In this document: positions 1 to 8,776 of the stretch, piece after piece
How the letters are laid out: each line of letters opens with the position of its first letter
How positions within the stretch are numbered: the stretch's first letter is position 1
NCBI RefSeq assembly: GCF_022014595.1
Contig: NZ_CP091740.1
Span: forward strand, 2,592,200 to 2,656,199
Length of the DNA stretch: 64,000 bases
Source of the DNA: Solitalea lacus
GTDB lineage: Bacteria; Bacteroidota; Bacteroidia; Sphingobacteriales; Sphingobacteriaceae
Direction: 5' to 3'
Program-made: the position numbers and the translations under genes
The notes under the pieces: model-generated
Databases searched by the model: none
The model's input: the letters and a program-made list of their open reading frames with translations, nothing else
What the model was told of the DNA's origin: nothing

Positions 1-1208
1 GCTGTACGCCAGTAGCTTTTCCTCGTATTGCCGTATTCCATTGCCTTGTTTTTCGGGATACCCAGTTTTATCAGGTTCCTAATTCGGGTTTTGATACTTT
101 TCCATTGTTTCCATATCAATGACCTGATTCTTCTTCGATACCATTCATCTATGCGTTCCAACAATCCTTTCATGTCTGCCAGCTGAAAGTAATTAAGCCA
201 GCCTGTGATGTACCGTCTTATTGCTTCCTTTCGGCGTTCATTGCCCCATCCGTTGCTCCGTGAGGTCAGTTCTCGGATTTTGTCTTTCATCTTTTCAACA
301 CTTTTCTTATGGGTGCGCATTTTGCAACCATTTTTGTTGAAATAAAATCCATACCCCAAGAACTTAACATCCTTGACGTGTGCAACTGTGGTTTTCTCTC
401 TATTTACTTTCAGATAAAGCTTTTGTTCGATATAGTTTGTAAGGCTGACAAGCACTCTTTCAGCAGCTCGGCGGCTTTTACAGAATACCATACAGTCGTC
501 AGCGTATCTGACAAAACGATGTCCTCTTTCCTTTAGTTCCTTGTCCAGTTCGTTGAGCATTACATTGCTCAACAGCGGACTTAGGTTTCCTCCTTGCGGA
601 ACTCCCATCGATGTCTCTTGAAATTCCCCCTGTATCATTACGCCTGCTTTTAGGTATTTATGTATCAATGATACTACCCTGCCATCAGGGATGGTTCGGG
701 ATAAAATCTCTATCAGCTTGCTTTGGTTAACAGTATCGAAGAATTTTTCCAGATCCATGTCCACAACGTAACGATAACCGTCGTTTGCGTTGGTTTGGCA
801 CTGCTTTATGGCTTGATGAGCACTGCGTTTTGGACGGAAGCCGTAACTGTTGGGCGAGAATTGTCGTTCGTAAATAGGTGTTAATTGTTGGGTGATTGCC
901 TGTTGAATGACTCTTTCCACTACTGTAGGTATGCCTAAAGCTCGCTTTTTGCCGTTCTCTTTGGATATCTCGACCCTACGAACGGCTTGCGGTTTATACC
1001 GCCCATTTTGTAGTGAGTCAAGCAGTTCTTCTCGATGGGATTGTAAGTAGGGCAAAAGCTTTTCCACATTCATCCCATCAACCCCGCCTGTTCCATTGTT
1101 ACGCTTAACTTGTTTGTAGGCCGCATTAAGGTTGGATGGCGAGAGTATATACTCTAAAAGTTGGGCTTGTTGCCCTTGCGTTGTGTTGGTGTTTCCTTTT
1201 TCAGTCAT
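1..1208 (-). CDS. ltrA: Group II intron reverse transcriptase/maturase, partial
   Basis: This protein copies intron RNA into DNA at a new site and helps the intron splice. The 402 residues in the window start at ATG 1206-1208 (MTEKGNTNTT) and run off the edge in the C-terminal maturase region. The sequence shows the RT palm motifs: DMDLEKFFDTVN, a PQGGNLSPLLSN motif and the catalytic YADD at 495-506, near residue 235. After these come the thumb/maturase segment with GWLNYF and a basic region. No early stop is visible, so this copy may still be intact, unlike the second one in the window. The upstream ~400 nt is intron domain I-III RNA, not protein coding. Confidence 0.93.
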   Translation of the reverse strand, partial: MTEKGNTNTTQGQQAQLLEYILSPSNLNAAYKQVKRNNGTGGVDGMNVEKLLPYLQSHREELLDSLQNGRYKPQAVRRVEISKENGKKRALGIPTVVERVIQQAITQQLTPIYERQFSPNSYGFRPKRSAHQAIKQCQTNANDGYRYVVDMDLEKFFDTVNQSKLIEILSRTIPDGRVVSLIHKYLKAGVMIQGEFQETSMGVPQGGNLSPLLSNVMLNELDKELKERGHRFVRYADDCMVFCKSRRAAERVLVSLTNYIEQKLYLKVNREKTTVAHVKDVKFLGYGFYFNKNGCKMRTHKKSVEKMKDKIRELTSRSNGWGNERRKEAIRRYITGWLNYFQLADMKGLLERIDEWYRRRIRSLIWKQWKSIKTRIRNLIKLGIPKNKAMEYGNTRKSYWRT

Positions 1209-1854
1209 CCATAGATATGTCTGCCCTCCAGAGCCTGATTCGGTTTCCGACCTATTTCCGCTCTGCCAGGTGTCTTGCTCCGTTTTCTGCTTTCTACCAT
1301 TCATACAGTAACCTTCATTTGATGCTCACCTCTTAAGATTCGACCCTTCCCCTGCTAACTCGTAGCAGCGTACTTTGATCTCTGCTGATTTCTGACAGCA
1401 ATTGTTAGCCGTGTTTCATACTGCTTGTTTCCGCACGTCTGCCAGACCTCCCGTGGTAAACCTATACACTTTCTCCCCATGTAACCGCCTTATTTACACT
1501 CCAGTATCCGGGTAGTTATTGGACTTCGATTTGTATTGCAACCTCATCCTGCTGGATATGCCTGATAGGGTTCGTGTTCCTCGGTTCAGGGATTTGCCTC
1601 AAGCTTCCTTCTATGTTGTAAAGCAAGAGATCTGGAAGTTTTTTTAATGATTACCTTTGTGATATAAATCCGAAGAGGAAGTGGGCGCTGCTGGAGAGCA
1701 ACTCACCAGCAATAGGATTTATGACGGTGAATATAGCTTTGAAGCCCCACAATGACAGGGGCTTTTTTGCTGTATTCATTGTCCTAAATGGCTAAAGAAA
1801 ACTCTCTTGCCCTGAATCTTCAGACACACCTGTCTTTTCAATGAACTAAAAGCC

Positions 1855-2014
1855 TATAAAAACATCCTTCTATTAGCAGAACCGGTAAATCGGGCTGCAA
1901 TGCCGTGTTTAATTTTTTATAGATAGTGAGCTGTAGCCTTCAGATAGCAGATACAGAATGACCAGCACTGCAGGAAGCGTGTTATCAGTCTCAGATTAAA
2001 AGGATGTTTTTATA
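1855..2014 (-). ncRNA. Candidate IS110 bridge RNA
   Basis: A perfect 15-bp inverted repeat (1855-1869 with 2000-2014) closes a ~130-nt region downstream of the transposase gene, read on the same strand. Read 5' to 3', a first loop holds GCTTCCT (1972-1978) and ATCTGAAGG (1937-1945) around a GCAG/CTGC stem. These match the left and right halves of the empty target, on opposite strands. A second loop holds ACGGC (1902-1906) and ATAGAAGG (1866-1873) around another GCAG/CTGC stem. These match the two halves of the joined element ends. Target loop before donor loop is the order known for IS110 bridge RNAs. RNA expression and exact ends are inferred, not seen. Confidence 0.82.
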
Positions 2015-2027
2015 TGGCGTTTTAGTT

Positions 2028-3107
2028 TTATTTAACCACTGCACACTCATATTCTTGTTTGTTTATTAATACATACCTGATTCTGTTGAGTAATTTCCGG
2101 GCTATTCTTACGATGGCCTTATTCGGTTCCATTCGCCGGCAATACTCATGAAAACTTTTAGTCAGTGCCGGATCCAGGCGTGCGGCTACCCATGCACTTT
2201 CAATCAGGGCGCTGCGCAGCACGCTATGCCCCCGTCGGGTGATAGTACCGGCTAGTTCTTTTTCCCCACTTGAATGCGTCGAGGGGATGAGTCCTATAAA
2301 ACTGCAGAGTTGATCCGTGTTTTTAAACCGGTTAATCGTCTCCAGCTCGGTTAATAAGGTCATGGCCGTTAATAATCCGATGCCAGGGATACTTCGCAGT
2401 AAAGCGATGGCTTCCTGGTAAGTACCTGTTTTTGATAGCTCTAGTAAATGCCGGGTGAGTTGCAATACAGAGGCTCTCAAATGTTTCGCTTCTAAAATCA
2501 TGGCCTGCAGGGCCGTTTTACTACTCTGCTCAGCCATAGCGATGCTTTCCAGCCAATCAACAAAAGGTTTCGACCAGTGGGACTGTTTTTTGGTGAAGGG
2601 CGCAGGTAGTTCAATGCCATGAAAGTACAGGAACGATTTTACCCGGTTTTTATACCGGGCAAGGTCCTTGGTCAGTATGGACCGGGTGCGAACTAAACAA
2701 CGGTCCTCTAGGGTTTTACTGGAAGGAACATAAATCGGGATTAAGGCGCCACTTCTTAATGAGTGTGCGATTTTACGGCTATCCCTGGAATCCTCTTTTT
2801 GCACTTTTTCTTTATCGGTGGTGGGAATATCGGCAGGATTGACCACGATGGAGTGAATGCCCAGAGCCTCCAAGCGGTTATGGATCCAGTAGCCGCAGAA
2901 GCCTGCTTCGTAGGCGGAATGATAGGTGCCGCCGGGGAAATTCTGCCGGAGATACTGGTGTAATACTTCGGGTTTAGGTGGCTGCGAAAAGGTTTTATGG
3001 GTGAGCAGTTCAGTCATAACGGTAACCTGCCAGCTTTTTAAGTGCACGTCAAAACCAACATAAATGTTTTGACCGCTAAAATCTAATTGATTAACTTGTG
3101 GTTGCAT
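2028..3107 (-). CDS. IS110-family transposase (DEDD recombinase)
   Basis: This is an RNA-guided DNA recombinase that moves the surrounding insertion sequence. The 359-residue length is normal for the family. The N-terminal RuvC-like DEDD domain shows GFDVH with Asp20, YEAG with Glu67, and the pair Asp106/Asp109 in QKEDSRDSRK. The C-terminal transposase_20 domain has SIPGIGLLTA (helix-hairpin-helix) and the STHSSGEK stretch holding the expected catalytic serine, then RRGHSVLR. The ATG at 3105-3107 leaves an 82-nt leader to the element end. No stop or frameshift is visible, so it could still be active. The gene is nested in intron 1. Confidence 0.95.
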   Translation of the reverse strand: MQPQVNQLDFSGQNIYVGFDVHLKSWQVTVMTELLTHKTFSQPPKPEVLHQYLRQNFPGGTYHSAYEAGFCGYWIHNRLEALGIHSIVVNPADIPTTDKEKVQKEDSRDSRKIAHSLRSGALIPIYVPSSKTLEDRCLVRTRSILTKDLARYKNRVKSFLYFHGIELPAPFTKKQSHWSKPFVDWLESIAMAEQSSKTALQAMILEAKHLRASVLQLTRHLLELSKTGTYQEAIALLRSIPGIGLLTAMTLLTELETINRFKNTDQLCSFIGLIPSTHSSGEKELAGTITRRGHSVLRSALIESAWVAARLDPALTKSFHEYCRRMEPNKAIVRIARKLLNRIRYVLINKQEYECAVVK

Positions 3108-3304
3108 AAGTTCCAGTGTTATAAAATTTTAGGGGTTCTTTCTTAAATTTACATAACTTCCTGGAACTTATTCCTTTACAAACATACGGCCTTCAGATTC
3201 CGCTTCGCAGCGGACACCCTTGCTCTTGGCTAATGGTTGGTAACTACCGACCCCCATAGAGGACTTGCACCTCCTAGTTTATAGATATGCACGGCACACA
3301 ATGC

Positions 3305-3337
3305 AAAAGGCCCAAAAGAGTTGCTCCTCTGGGCCTT
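3305..3337 (-). terminator. Terminator of the M28 peptidase gene
   Basis: The stem AAGGCCCA (3307-3314 and its partner 3330-3337, plus an inner AGAG/CTCT part) is followed on the minus strand by a T run, 20 nt after the peptidase stop codon. The intron 1 5' end (3299) lies 8 nt beyond the stem. This reading of the hairpin explains the choice of insertion site. Confidence 0.8.
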
Positions 3338-3357
3338 ATAACTATAATGAATTAATC

Positions 3358-4902
3358 TTAGTTCGAAATCGTTTTTCTTGGCATCTTGTTTTCCCTTATT
3401 GCTGTATTATAAACAAATGAAGCCATAATAACAGATGCTTGTTTTAGATCTTCAGCCTGTAAACGGTCATAAGTATCCATATTGGTATGATGGGTTCTGG
3501 TGTCGTAATCAATTTCATCTTGAATAAACTGAAAACCAGGAAGGCCGATACCATCAAATGATAAATGATCAGTTCCCCCGGTATTACTTAGAGTAACAGT
3601 ATTGGCCCCTAAGTTAGTAAATGGTGTAAACCATTGTTCAAAAATGGGTTTAACATCTTTATTACCCTGGGTATAAATACCACGAATTTTACCGGTTCCG
3701 TTGTCAAGGTTATAATAAGCAGAAAGCTTTTCATGCTCAGGTAATAATGCCATGGTTGCTTTATCTCCAAAGTGTTGCTTTACATACCCTCTTGAGCCAA
3801 ACAAACCTTGTTCTTCTGATGACCATAATGCAATTCGTATTGTACGTTTTGGTTTTAGATTTAACGCTTTAATAATCCTTACCGTTTCCATTACAACAGC
3901 TGTACCGGCAGCGTTATCCGTTGCGCCAGTTGCAGCAAACCATGAATCAATATGTGCACCTAACATTACCACTTCATTTTTCAATTTAGGGTCAGTACCG
4001 GGTATTTCGGCAATCACGTTATATCCTTTAACGTCCTCATCTACAAACCTAGTTTTAGTATCAATTTCAAGCTCAACCGGAATATTTGCTTTCAACAGGC
4101 GTATCATCCGCATGTAGTGTTCGGCAGTGATTTCCATTTCGGGAACAACAGGTTTTGCATCAACAGCGTAGGGTGCACCATTGCTAGTAAAATAGGTACC
4201 GTTATTTCCACGACCATTACTAATGACCAAAGCAGCACCTTCTGTCAAACAAAACTCTCTGAACTTACCCATCATGGCGCCGCGAGCTCTGAACTCCTGA
4301 ATCTGCTTAGGGGAGAAAGTATCTTTTTTAGCCGGATTTTCATCTGAATATGAAGCCATTTTAACTAAATCCTCATCGGTATAACGTTTAGCATCAGCTT
4401 CAAATCCAGTCTTTATAGAGCTTGGAATATCCATAATGACAATTTTGTTTTTCAGCTTGCCGGCATAATTTACAAAATCACTATCCGATTTAAATTTAAC
4501 TAATTCAACACTTCCTTTAATTGACTTATTAGTACCGTTTGTCCAAGCACGAGGAGTGCCCAACAACTGTTGATAGTAAGGCTTAGTCATGGCAATATAG
4601 CTCTTCTCTATCTCCCAGCCTCGACCAAAATCGCCCCAAGCTTCTTTATGCGGATTTAACAATCCCCATTGCTTAAATTGAGCAATAGCCCAATTCTGTG
4701 CATTTTTTAAACCGTTTGAATTGGAAAGCCTTGGGCCGGAAACATCTGTTAGATAAAAGGCTATATCCATTACCTGGGAGTTATTTAAGCCTTCATTTCT
4801 TATTTTTTCGATTACATCAAAATCGATTTTTTCATCTTGAGCAAATGCCGATGATATACTGGCAACGAACAAGTAAAAGGATAATTTGTAAACTTTCTTC
4901 AT
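3358..4902 (-). CDS. Secreted M28-family zinc aminopeptidase with PA domain
   Basis: A predicted exported peptidase of 514 residues. It starts with a signal peptide (MKKVYKLSFYLFVASISSAF, cleavage after AFA). The N-terminal ~120 residues are followed by a protease-associated domain, then the M28 catalytic domain from about residue 300. The zinc and catalytic motifs are GAHIDSW, GATDNAAGTA, WSSEEQGLFGS with the Glu pair, and a late HHTNMDTYD with the last zinc histidine. The family cleaves N-terminal amino acids or dipeptides in the periplasm. The gene stands alone with its own terminator. Substrate is not predictable from sequence. Confidence 0.9.
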   Translation of the reverse strand: MKKVYKLSFYLFVASISSAFAQDEKIDFDVIEKIRNEGLNNSQVMDIAFYLTDVSGPRLSNSNGLKNAQNWAIAQFKQWGLLNPHKEAWGDFGRGWEIEKSYIAMTKPYYQQLLGTPRAWTNGTNKSIKGSVELVKFKSDSDFVNYAGKLKNKIVIMDIPSSIKTGFEADAKRYTDEDLVKMASYSDENPAKKDTFSPKQIQEFRARGAMMGKFREFCLTEGAALVISNGRGNNGTYFTSNGAPYAVDAKPVVPEMEITAEHYMRMIRLLKANIPVELEIDTKTRFVDEDVKGYNVIAEIPGTDPKLKNEVVMLGAHIDSWFAATGATDNAAGTAVVMETVRIIKALNLKPKRTIRIALWSSEEQGLFGSRGYVKQHFGDKATMALLPEHEKLSAYYNLDNGTGKIRGIYTQGNKDVKPIFEQWFTPFTNLGANTVTLSNTGGTDHLSFDGIGLPGFQFIQDEIDYDTRTHHTNMDTYDRLQAEDLKQASVIMASFVYNTAIRENKMPRKTISN

Positions 4903-5024
4903 ATTTAATAGAATCTTATTTTTTAAATATAAAGAAAAAGAAAACTTTCTTTCGTAAAATTCATCCTAAAAGAAAAGGCATGAACCATAGCTCACACCTT
5001 TTCCAAACTGAATCAAAAAGTCTT

Positions 5025-6059
5025 TTAATCAACCAAAACCTCAGGATTAATGATACTAAAATTACTTCCCTGATAAAGTATGGTAAAGCCACCACCGTCG
5101 CTATTTATCCTGGCAATACCAGAATTTCCGGTTAGGCCTTGTCGATATTGAAAATAAATTAAACCATCTTGAGCAACTGTTGCATTTTGTTTAACCGATT
5201 TATCTGTCTTTAAATCATACATCTTACCACTTATACTTACCAATTGCAAATCAACATATTCAACCTCACTCAAACATCCAGGAGCCACACTGTAAACGAT
5301 ATGTTCATTATCATTTGTAAATGAGGGCTTTCCATCCCAATATTCATTCGAAGTAAGTTTTCGTTCATTCTTTAACTTAAAAGTTGATGAATCCATTTGC
5401 GCAACATAGATCTCCATGTATTTCGAAGGACAAAGACTATACGGTGTGCCCAAAGATTGTGCAGAGTAGGTAATATATTTCCCGTTTGGAGAAAATGAAG
5501 GATCCGCAAATTGAGTTGACCGCGTACTAATCTGAATTGGATTTTTCCCCATTGAATCGGTAAGCACTAAATGCCATCGATATCTGTTCTGGTCATTTTT
5601 ATCACTTATTTCGGCGGCCATTAAAATTTTGCTTCCATCAACCGACCAACTTGCAGAATTATGACCTCGCCATTTATAATCATTTAAGGTAATAAGCTTT
5701 TGCCCCTTGCCTCCATCAATATTAAAGAGCCAAAGCTCTGAATTTTTAGCATTGTTATCTTTTATAATCAACCCCTTAGGTGCACGATAACAAATGAACT
5801 TTCGCTTATCGGGCGCAATTTTAATCCCCCAATAATTGAAACCATCGTCATTGGTAATTCGACTTTCCTCCTTAGAGTTCTTCTTATAAATTTGATACGT
5901 ACCGGATTTGTTGCTGCTATAATACAAAGTTTTGTTAGCTTCAATTGGTACATCAATTGCCACCCTGGGCTCAACCTTTTGTGCTTTAAGTTGAAATGTT
6001 GAAATTAAAAGGCAAGAAATTAAACTGAATCGCGTTATTTTGACATTGATTTTGCTCAT
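5025..6059 (-). CDS. Exported TolB-like beta-propeller (PD40) protein
   Basis: A 344-residue protein with an N-terminal signal sequence ending near LKAQ. Repeated strands of the WD40-like/PD40 kind follow, for example GTYQIYKKNSKEESRIT, GHNSASWSVDGSKILMA and FADPSFSPNGKYITYSA. The SxDGxxI and SPNGKYI patterns mark propeller blades as in TolB. No protease domain follows, unlike in dipeptidyl peptidases. Function is likely binding or scaffolding in the periplasm. It faces the NlpC/P60 gene across a 27-bp divergent gap and is followed by the M28 peptidase on the same strand, 122 bp on. Confidence 0.75.
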   Translation of the reverse strand: MSKINVKITRFSLISCLLISTFQLKAQKVEPRVAIDVPIEANKTLYYSSNKSGTYQIYKKNSKEESRITNDDGFNYWGIKIAPDKRKFICYRAPKGLIIKDNNAKNSELWLFNIDGGKGQKLITLNDYKWRGHNSASWSVDGSKILMAAEISDKNDQNRYRWHLVLTDSMGKNPIQISTRSTQFADPSFSPNGKYITYSAQSLGTPYSLCPSKYMEIYVAQMDSSTFKLKNERKLTSNEYWDGKPSFTNDNEHIVYSVAPGCLSEVEYVDLQLVSISGKMYDLKTDKSVKQNATVAQDGLIYFQYRQGLTGNSGIARINSDGGGFTILYQGSNFSIINPEVLVD

Positions 6060-6086
6060 AAATCAAAAGTATTAATTAGAATCTGA

Positions 6087-6656
6087 ATGGAAAACGTAAA
6101 AACTAAACTATACGTATTAATCACGCTTTTTTCTTTTAGTGCATGTTCCACCCGCAAAACAATTACAGGTCCCAACATTGGTAATAGCACAACTACCCAG
6201 CTTAACTCTACGAACTATTCGTCAGTAAAAGACAAATACCTAATCGGATATTACGCTCAGGAATTAGGCATAAACGAAAAAGAACTCAAAAATGTCAATT
6301 TATTACGTTTTATAGATGACTGGATAGGGGTTCCATATAAAATCGGAGGCATGACCAAAGCAGGAATTGATTGCTCGGGCTTTACAAGTTTGCTCTATAA
6401 AACCGTTTACGAATTAAGTATTCCTCGCACCACCAGTCAAATTTATTCAATTATGGATCAAAAGCCATATACTGCATTACGTGAAGGAGATTTGGTGTTT
6501 ATGAATTATGACGGGAAAAAAAATTCGCATGTAGGTATTTACTTAAAAAACGGACGTTTTGTACATGCATCAACCAGTAAGGGAGTAATGATCAGCGATT
6601 TTAACCAATCCTGGTATCAAAAAGCCTATAGTGTAGGAGGGGAGCTGAAGAAGTAA
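6087..6656 (+). CDS. NlpC/P60 (C40) cell-wall peptidase lipoprotein
   Basis: A 189-residue lipoprotein: a short signal ending in the lipobox FSAC puts Cys20 as the lipidated residue. The C-terminal half is a C40 cysteine peptidase domain with GIDCSGFT (catalytic Cys), GDLVFMNY and SHVGIYLKNGRFVHAST (catalytic His). These enzymes cut peptide bonds in peptidoglycan stem peptides and act in the periplasm or at the outer membrane. Length is typical for small Spr-like enzymes. It is divergent from the beta-propeller gene and 29 bp upstream of the DUF1905 gene, with which it may be co-transcribed. Confidence 0.9.
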   Translation: MENVKTKLYVLITLFSFSACSTRKTITGPNIGNSTTTQLNSTNYSSVKDKYLIGYYAQELGINEKELKNVNLLRFIDDWIGVPYKIGGMTKAGIDCSGFTSLLYKTVYELSIPRTTSQIYSIMDQKPYTALREGDLVFMNYDGKKNSHVGIYLKNGRFVHASTSKGVMISDFNQSWYQKAYSVGGELKK

Positions 6657-6685
6657 TACTTTCTAAGAATCATTCTGACTAAACT

Positions 6686-7180
6686 ATGACATCACTTATT
6701 ATTGATCAAACTGTGCAATTGCAAAAATTTCCAGGTAAAGCCGGATGGACCTATGCACCACTTGATTTAAAGGGTAAGGAATCAAAAAAGCTAAACTACT
6801 TAAAAGTTAAGGGCTCCATTGATACTTATGAACTAGCTGAAACCCATTTAATGCCAATTGGCAACGGTAAACTATTTATTCCTGTTAAAGCAGAAATACG
6901 AAAAAAGATAAGAAAAGAAGCTGGTGATTGGGTTCAATTAATTTTATATAGATTCAATCCAGAAAATGAAACCGCTACTATTGACTCTTTCTTAGCTTGC
7001 CTGGAAGACGAACCTGAGGCATTTGCCAAGTTCCAGCAATTTACTCTAGAAGAACAGAAACAATACACCCAATGGATATTTTCTTCCGACAATGAAGATA
7101 TTCAGGTACAAAGAATTGCATTAGCCGTAAACAATATTGCACAAGGCTTTAAAATGAATAAAAATCAGATTAAGAAATAA
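6686..7180 (+). CDS. DUF1905/YdeI-like protein
   Basis: A 164-residue soluble protein. The first ~95 residues fit the DUF1905 barrel (GKAGWTYAPLD, HLMPIGNGKLFIPVKAEIRK, AGDWVQLILY). The tail has the FQQFTLEEQKQYTQWIF helix seen in YdeI/OmpD-associated proteins, which follow DUF1905 in many bacteria. No catalytic residues are known for the family and no function can be given. It sits 29 bp after the NlpC gene. A ~135-bp gap with a promoter box separates it from the E2 gene. Confidence 0.75.
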   Translation: MTSLIIDQTVQLQKFPGKAGWTYAPLDLKGKESKKLNYLKVKGSIDTYELAETHLMPIGNGKLFIPVKAEIRKKIRKEAGDWVQLILYRFNPENETATIDSFLACLEDEPEAFAKFQQFTLEEQKQYTQWIFSSDNEDIQVQRIALAVNNIAQGFKMNKNQIKK

Positions 7181-7265
7181 GTTTCTTAAAGCCTTTGGGG
7201 AAACAATGAATGCAACCATTGCGAATTTAAGGGAAGGCGTTTCATGATGCTTAAAATAAAATTTC

Positions 7266-7274
7266 TACATTTGT
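7266..7274 (+). promoter_or_regulatory. Bacteroidota -7 box before the E2 gene
   Basis: TACATTTGT fits TAnnTTTG and lies 43 nt before the ATG. A TTTC about 21 nt upstream could serve as a weak -33 element. Inference from consensus only. Confidence 0.5.
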
Positions 7275-7317
7275 CCATCAATAAATTAACCTTTAAATAA
7301 AAGAGATTCTACATTCT

Positions 7318-8700
7318 ATGGCACGTTACGAGTTGATTATGCCCAAAATGGGTGAAAGTGTAGCTGAAGCTACCATTATCAAATGGGTGAAAAACATCGG
7401 TGAAAAAATTGAGGCAGATGAAAACGTTCTTGAAATCGCCACCGATAAGGTTGATTCAGAAGTGCCATCTCCTGTTTCAGGAACTTTAGTGGAGTATTTA
7501 TTTAATGAGAATGATATTGTTCAAGTAGGTGCAGCTATAGCTATTATTGAAACAGATGTTGCCGAAACTACTAACTCTGTAACTCAAGTTGAACCTCCTG
7601 TTCAAATTGAACAAACTAAAGGTGATGACTTGCCAGACTTAAACCTTGTAAATGCCACTTTAGGACGTACTGAAGAAACGGCAGCTCCTATAAAATCTAA
7701 CGGAATTCGTTTCTATTCTCCATTAGTACGTACCATTGCAGAAAGCGAGGGTGTTTCAGCAGCCGAACTAGATGCTATTCAAGGTACCGGATCAGAAGGA
7801 AGGGTTACAAAACAAGATATTTTAGCTTATGTTCAGCAAAGAGCATCAGGAGCAGTTAAAGTAACTCCAGTAGGTCAGCCTTCAGCTCCTGTTCAAAAAA
7901 CTGAACCTGCTAAGGAAACTCCGGCTTCACCTAAAGCAGCTCCTGTTGCCTCAACAATTGAAATTAAGGCCCCTGCAGTTTCTGTTGGTGGAACTGATGA
8001 AATCATCGAGATGGATCGCATGCGAAAACTTATTGCCGAGCATATGGTAATGAGTAAACATGTGTCTCCGCATGTTACTTCATTTGTTGAAGCTGATGTA
8101 ACCAATATTGTTCAGTGGAGAGATAAAGCGAAGAAAACCTTTGAGAAACGGGAAGGTGAAAAAATCACTTTTACACCAATTTTCATCGAAGCTGTTGCCA
8201 AAGCAATTAAAGACCTCCCAATGATTAATGTTTCAGTTGATGGAACAAAAATCATCGTTCGTAAAAACATTAACATTGGTATGGCTGCTGCCTTACCAAG
8301 TGGCAACTTAATTGTTCCTGTAATTAAGAATGCAGACCAAATGAACTTGGTTGGTTTAACAAAATCAGTTAATGATTTAGCAAACCGCGCTCGTAATAAT
8401 AAATTGCAGCCTGATGAAATTCAAGGCGGGACCTTCACACTCACCAATGTAGGTTCTTTTGGTAATGTAATGGGTACACCTATTATCAACCAACCACAGG
8501 TAGCAATTTTGGCAGTTGGGGCAATTAAAAAGAAACCCGCTGTAATTGAAACTGAATTTGGTGATGTAATTGCCATTCGCCATATGATGTTCCTATCATT
8601 ATCTTATGACCACCGTGTGGTAGATGGCTCACTTGGAGGAATGTTTGTTCGAAAAGTAGCTGATTATCTTGAGGCATTCGACCCGAATAGAGATATTTAA
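7318..8700 (+). CDS. 2-oxo acid dehydrogenase E2 (dihydrolipoamide acyltransferase)
   Basis: The core enzyme of a 2-oxo acid dehydrogenase complex, moving an acyl group from lipoamide to CoA. The 460 residues show a lipoyl domain (1-80, ATDKV with lipoyl-Lys44), a Pro/Ala/Thr-rich linker, an E1/E3-binding domain (about 131-170, YSPLVRTIAESEGV...GSEGRVTKQD) and the catalytic domain from about 225, with SYDHRVVDGS holding His432 and Asp436. E1 and E3 genes are not next to it. Sequence style fits a branched-chain or 2-oxoglutarate type, which cannot be settled here. The gene is single, with its own promoter box and terminator. Confidence 0.93.
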   Translation: MARYELIMPKMGESVAEATIIKWVKNIGEKIEADENVLEIATDKVDSEVPSPVSGTLVEYLFNENDIVQVGAAIAIIETDVAETTNSVTQVEPPVQIEQTKGDDLPDLNLVNATLGRTEETAAPIKSNGIRFYSPLVRTIAESEGVSAAELDAIQGTGSEGRVTKQDILAYVQQRASGAVKVTPVGQPSAPVQKTEPAKETPASPKAAPVASTIEIKAPAVSVGGTDEIIEMDRMRKLIAEHMVMSKHVSPHVTSFVEADVTNIVQWRDKAKKTFEKREGEKITFTPIFIEAVAKAIKDLPMINVSVDGTKIIVRKNINIGMAAALPSGNLIVPVIKNADQMNLVGLTKSVNDLANRARNNKLQPDEIQGGTFTLTNVGSFGNVMGTPIINQPQVAILAVGAIKKKPAVIETEFGDVIAIRHMMFLSLSYDHRVVDGSLGGMFVRKVADYLEAFDPNRDI

Positions 8701-8712
8701 TAATCTTCATAT

Positions 8713-8742
8713 AACGTCTCGGTAAAACCGGGACGTTTTTTA
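8713..8742 (+). terminator. Terminator of the E2 gene
   Basis: An 11-bp stem (8713-8723 with 8727-8737, one G-T pair) with an AAA loop is followed by a T run, 13 nt after the stop codon. Confidence 0.9.
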
Positions 8743-8776
8743 TTGTTATATAACCAATTAACCTACTATAAATATC

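Larger units (their letters stand above)
1612..3189 (-). mobile_element. IS110-family (IS1111-like layout) insertion sequence inside intron 1
   Basis: Both flanks share CCTTC (plus strand, 1607-1611 and 3190-3194). Joining them across the element restores the intron sequence GCTTCCTTCAGATTCC, which is found uninterrupted in intron 2 at 51994-52009. The element is about 1578 bp. It carries one transposase gene, a short 5' leader (82 nt) and a long 3' non-coding end (416 nt). There are no obvious terminal inverted repeats, as expected for the family. The long 3' end contains the candidate bridge RNA. Exact ends could shift by up to five bases because of the shared CCTTC. Confidence 0.88.
1..3299 (-). 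mobile_element. Group II intron 1 (IIC-like), 3' part outside window, split by an IS110 element
   Basis: On the minus strand the intron begins at 3299 with GTGTG, the usual group II 5' end. The first ~105 nt of domain I (3195-3299) resemble the start of the second intron at 52105. They are followed by a 1.58-kb IS110 insertion (1612-3189), then more domain I (1209-1611), then a maturase gene running off the left edge. The 3' end with domains V and VI is not in the window. The 5' end lies 8 nt beyond the stem of the terminator of the M28 peptidase gene, the kind of site used by class IIC introns. Class assignment is inference, because domain V cannot be seen here. Confidence 0.85.

Noticed and set aside
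309-1336. Plus-strand open frames at 309-536 and 1136-1336
   Set aside because: They lie antisense to the group II intron RT and domain I and show no protein family features.
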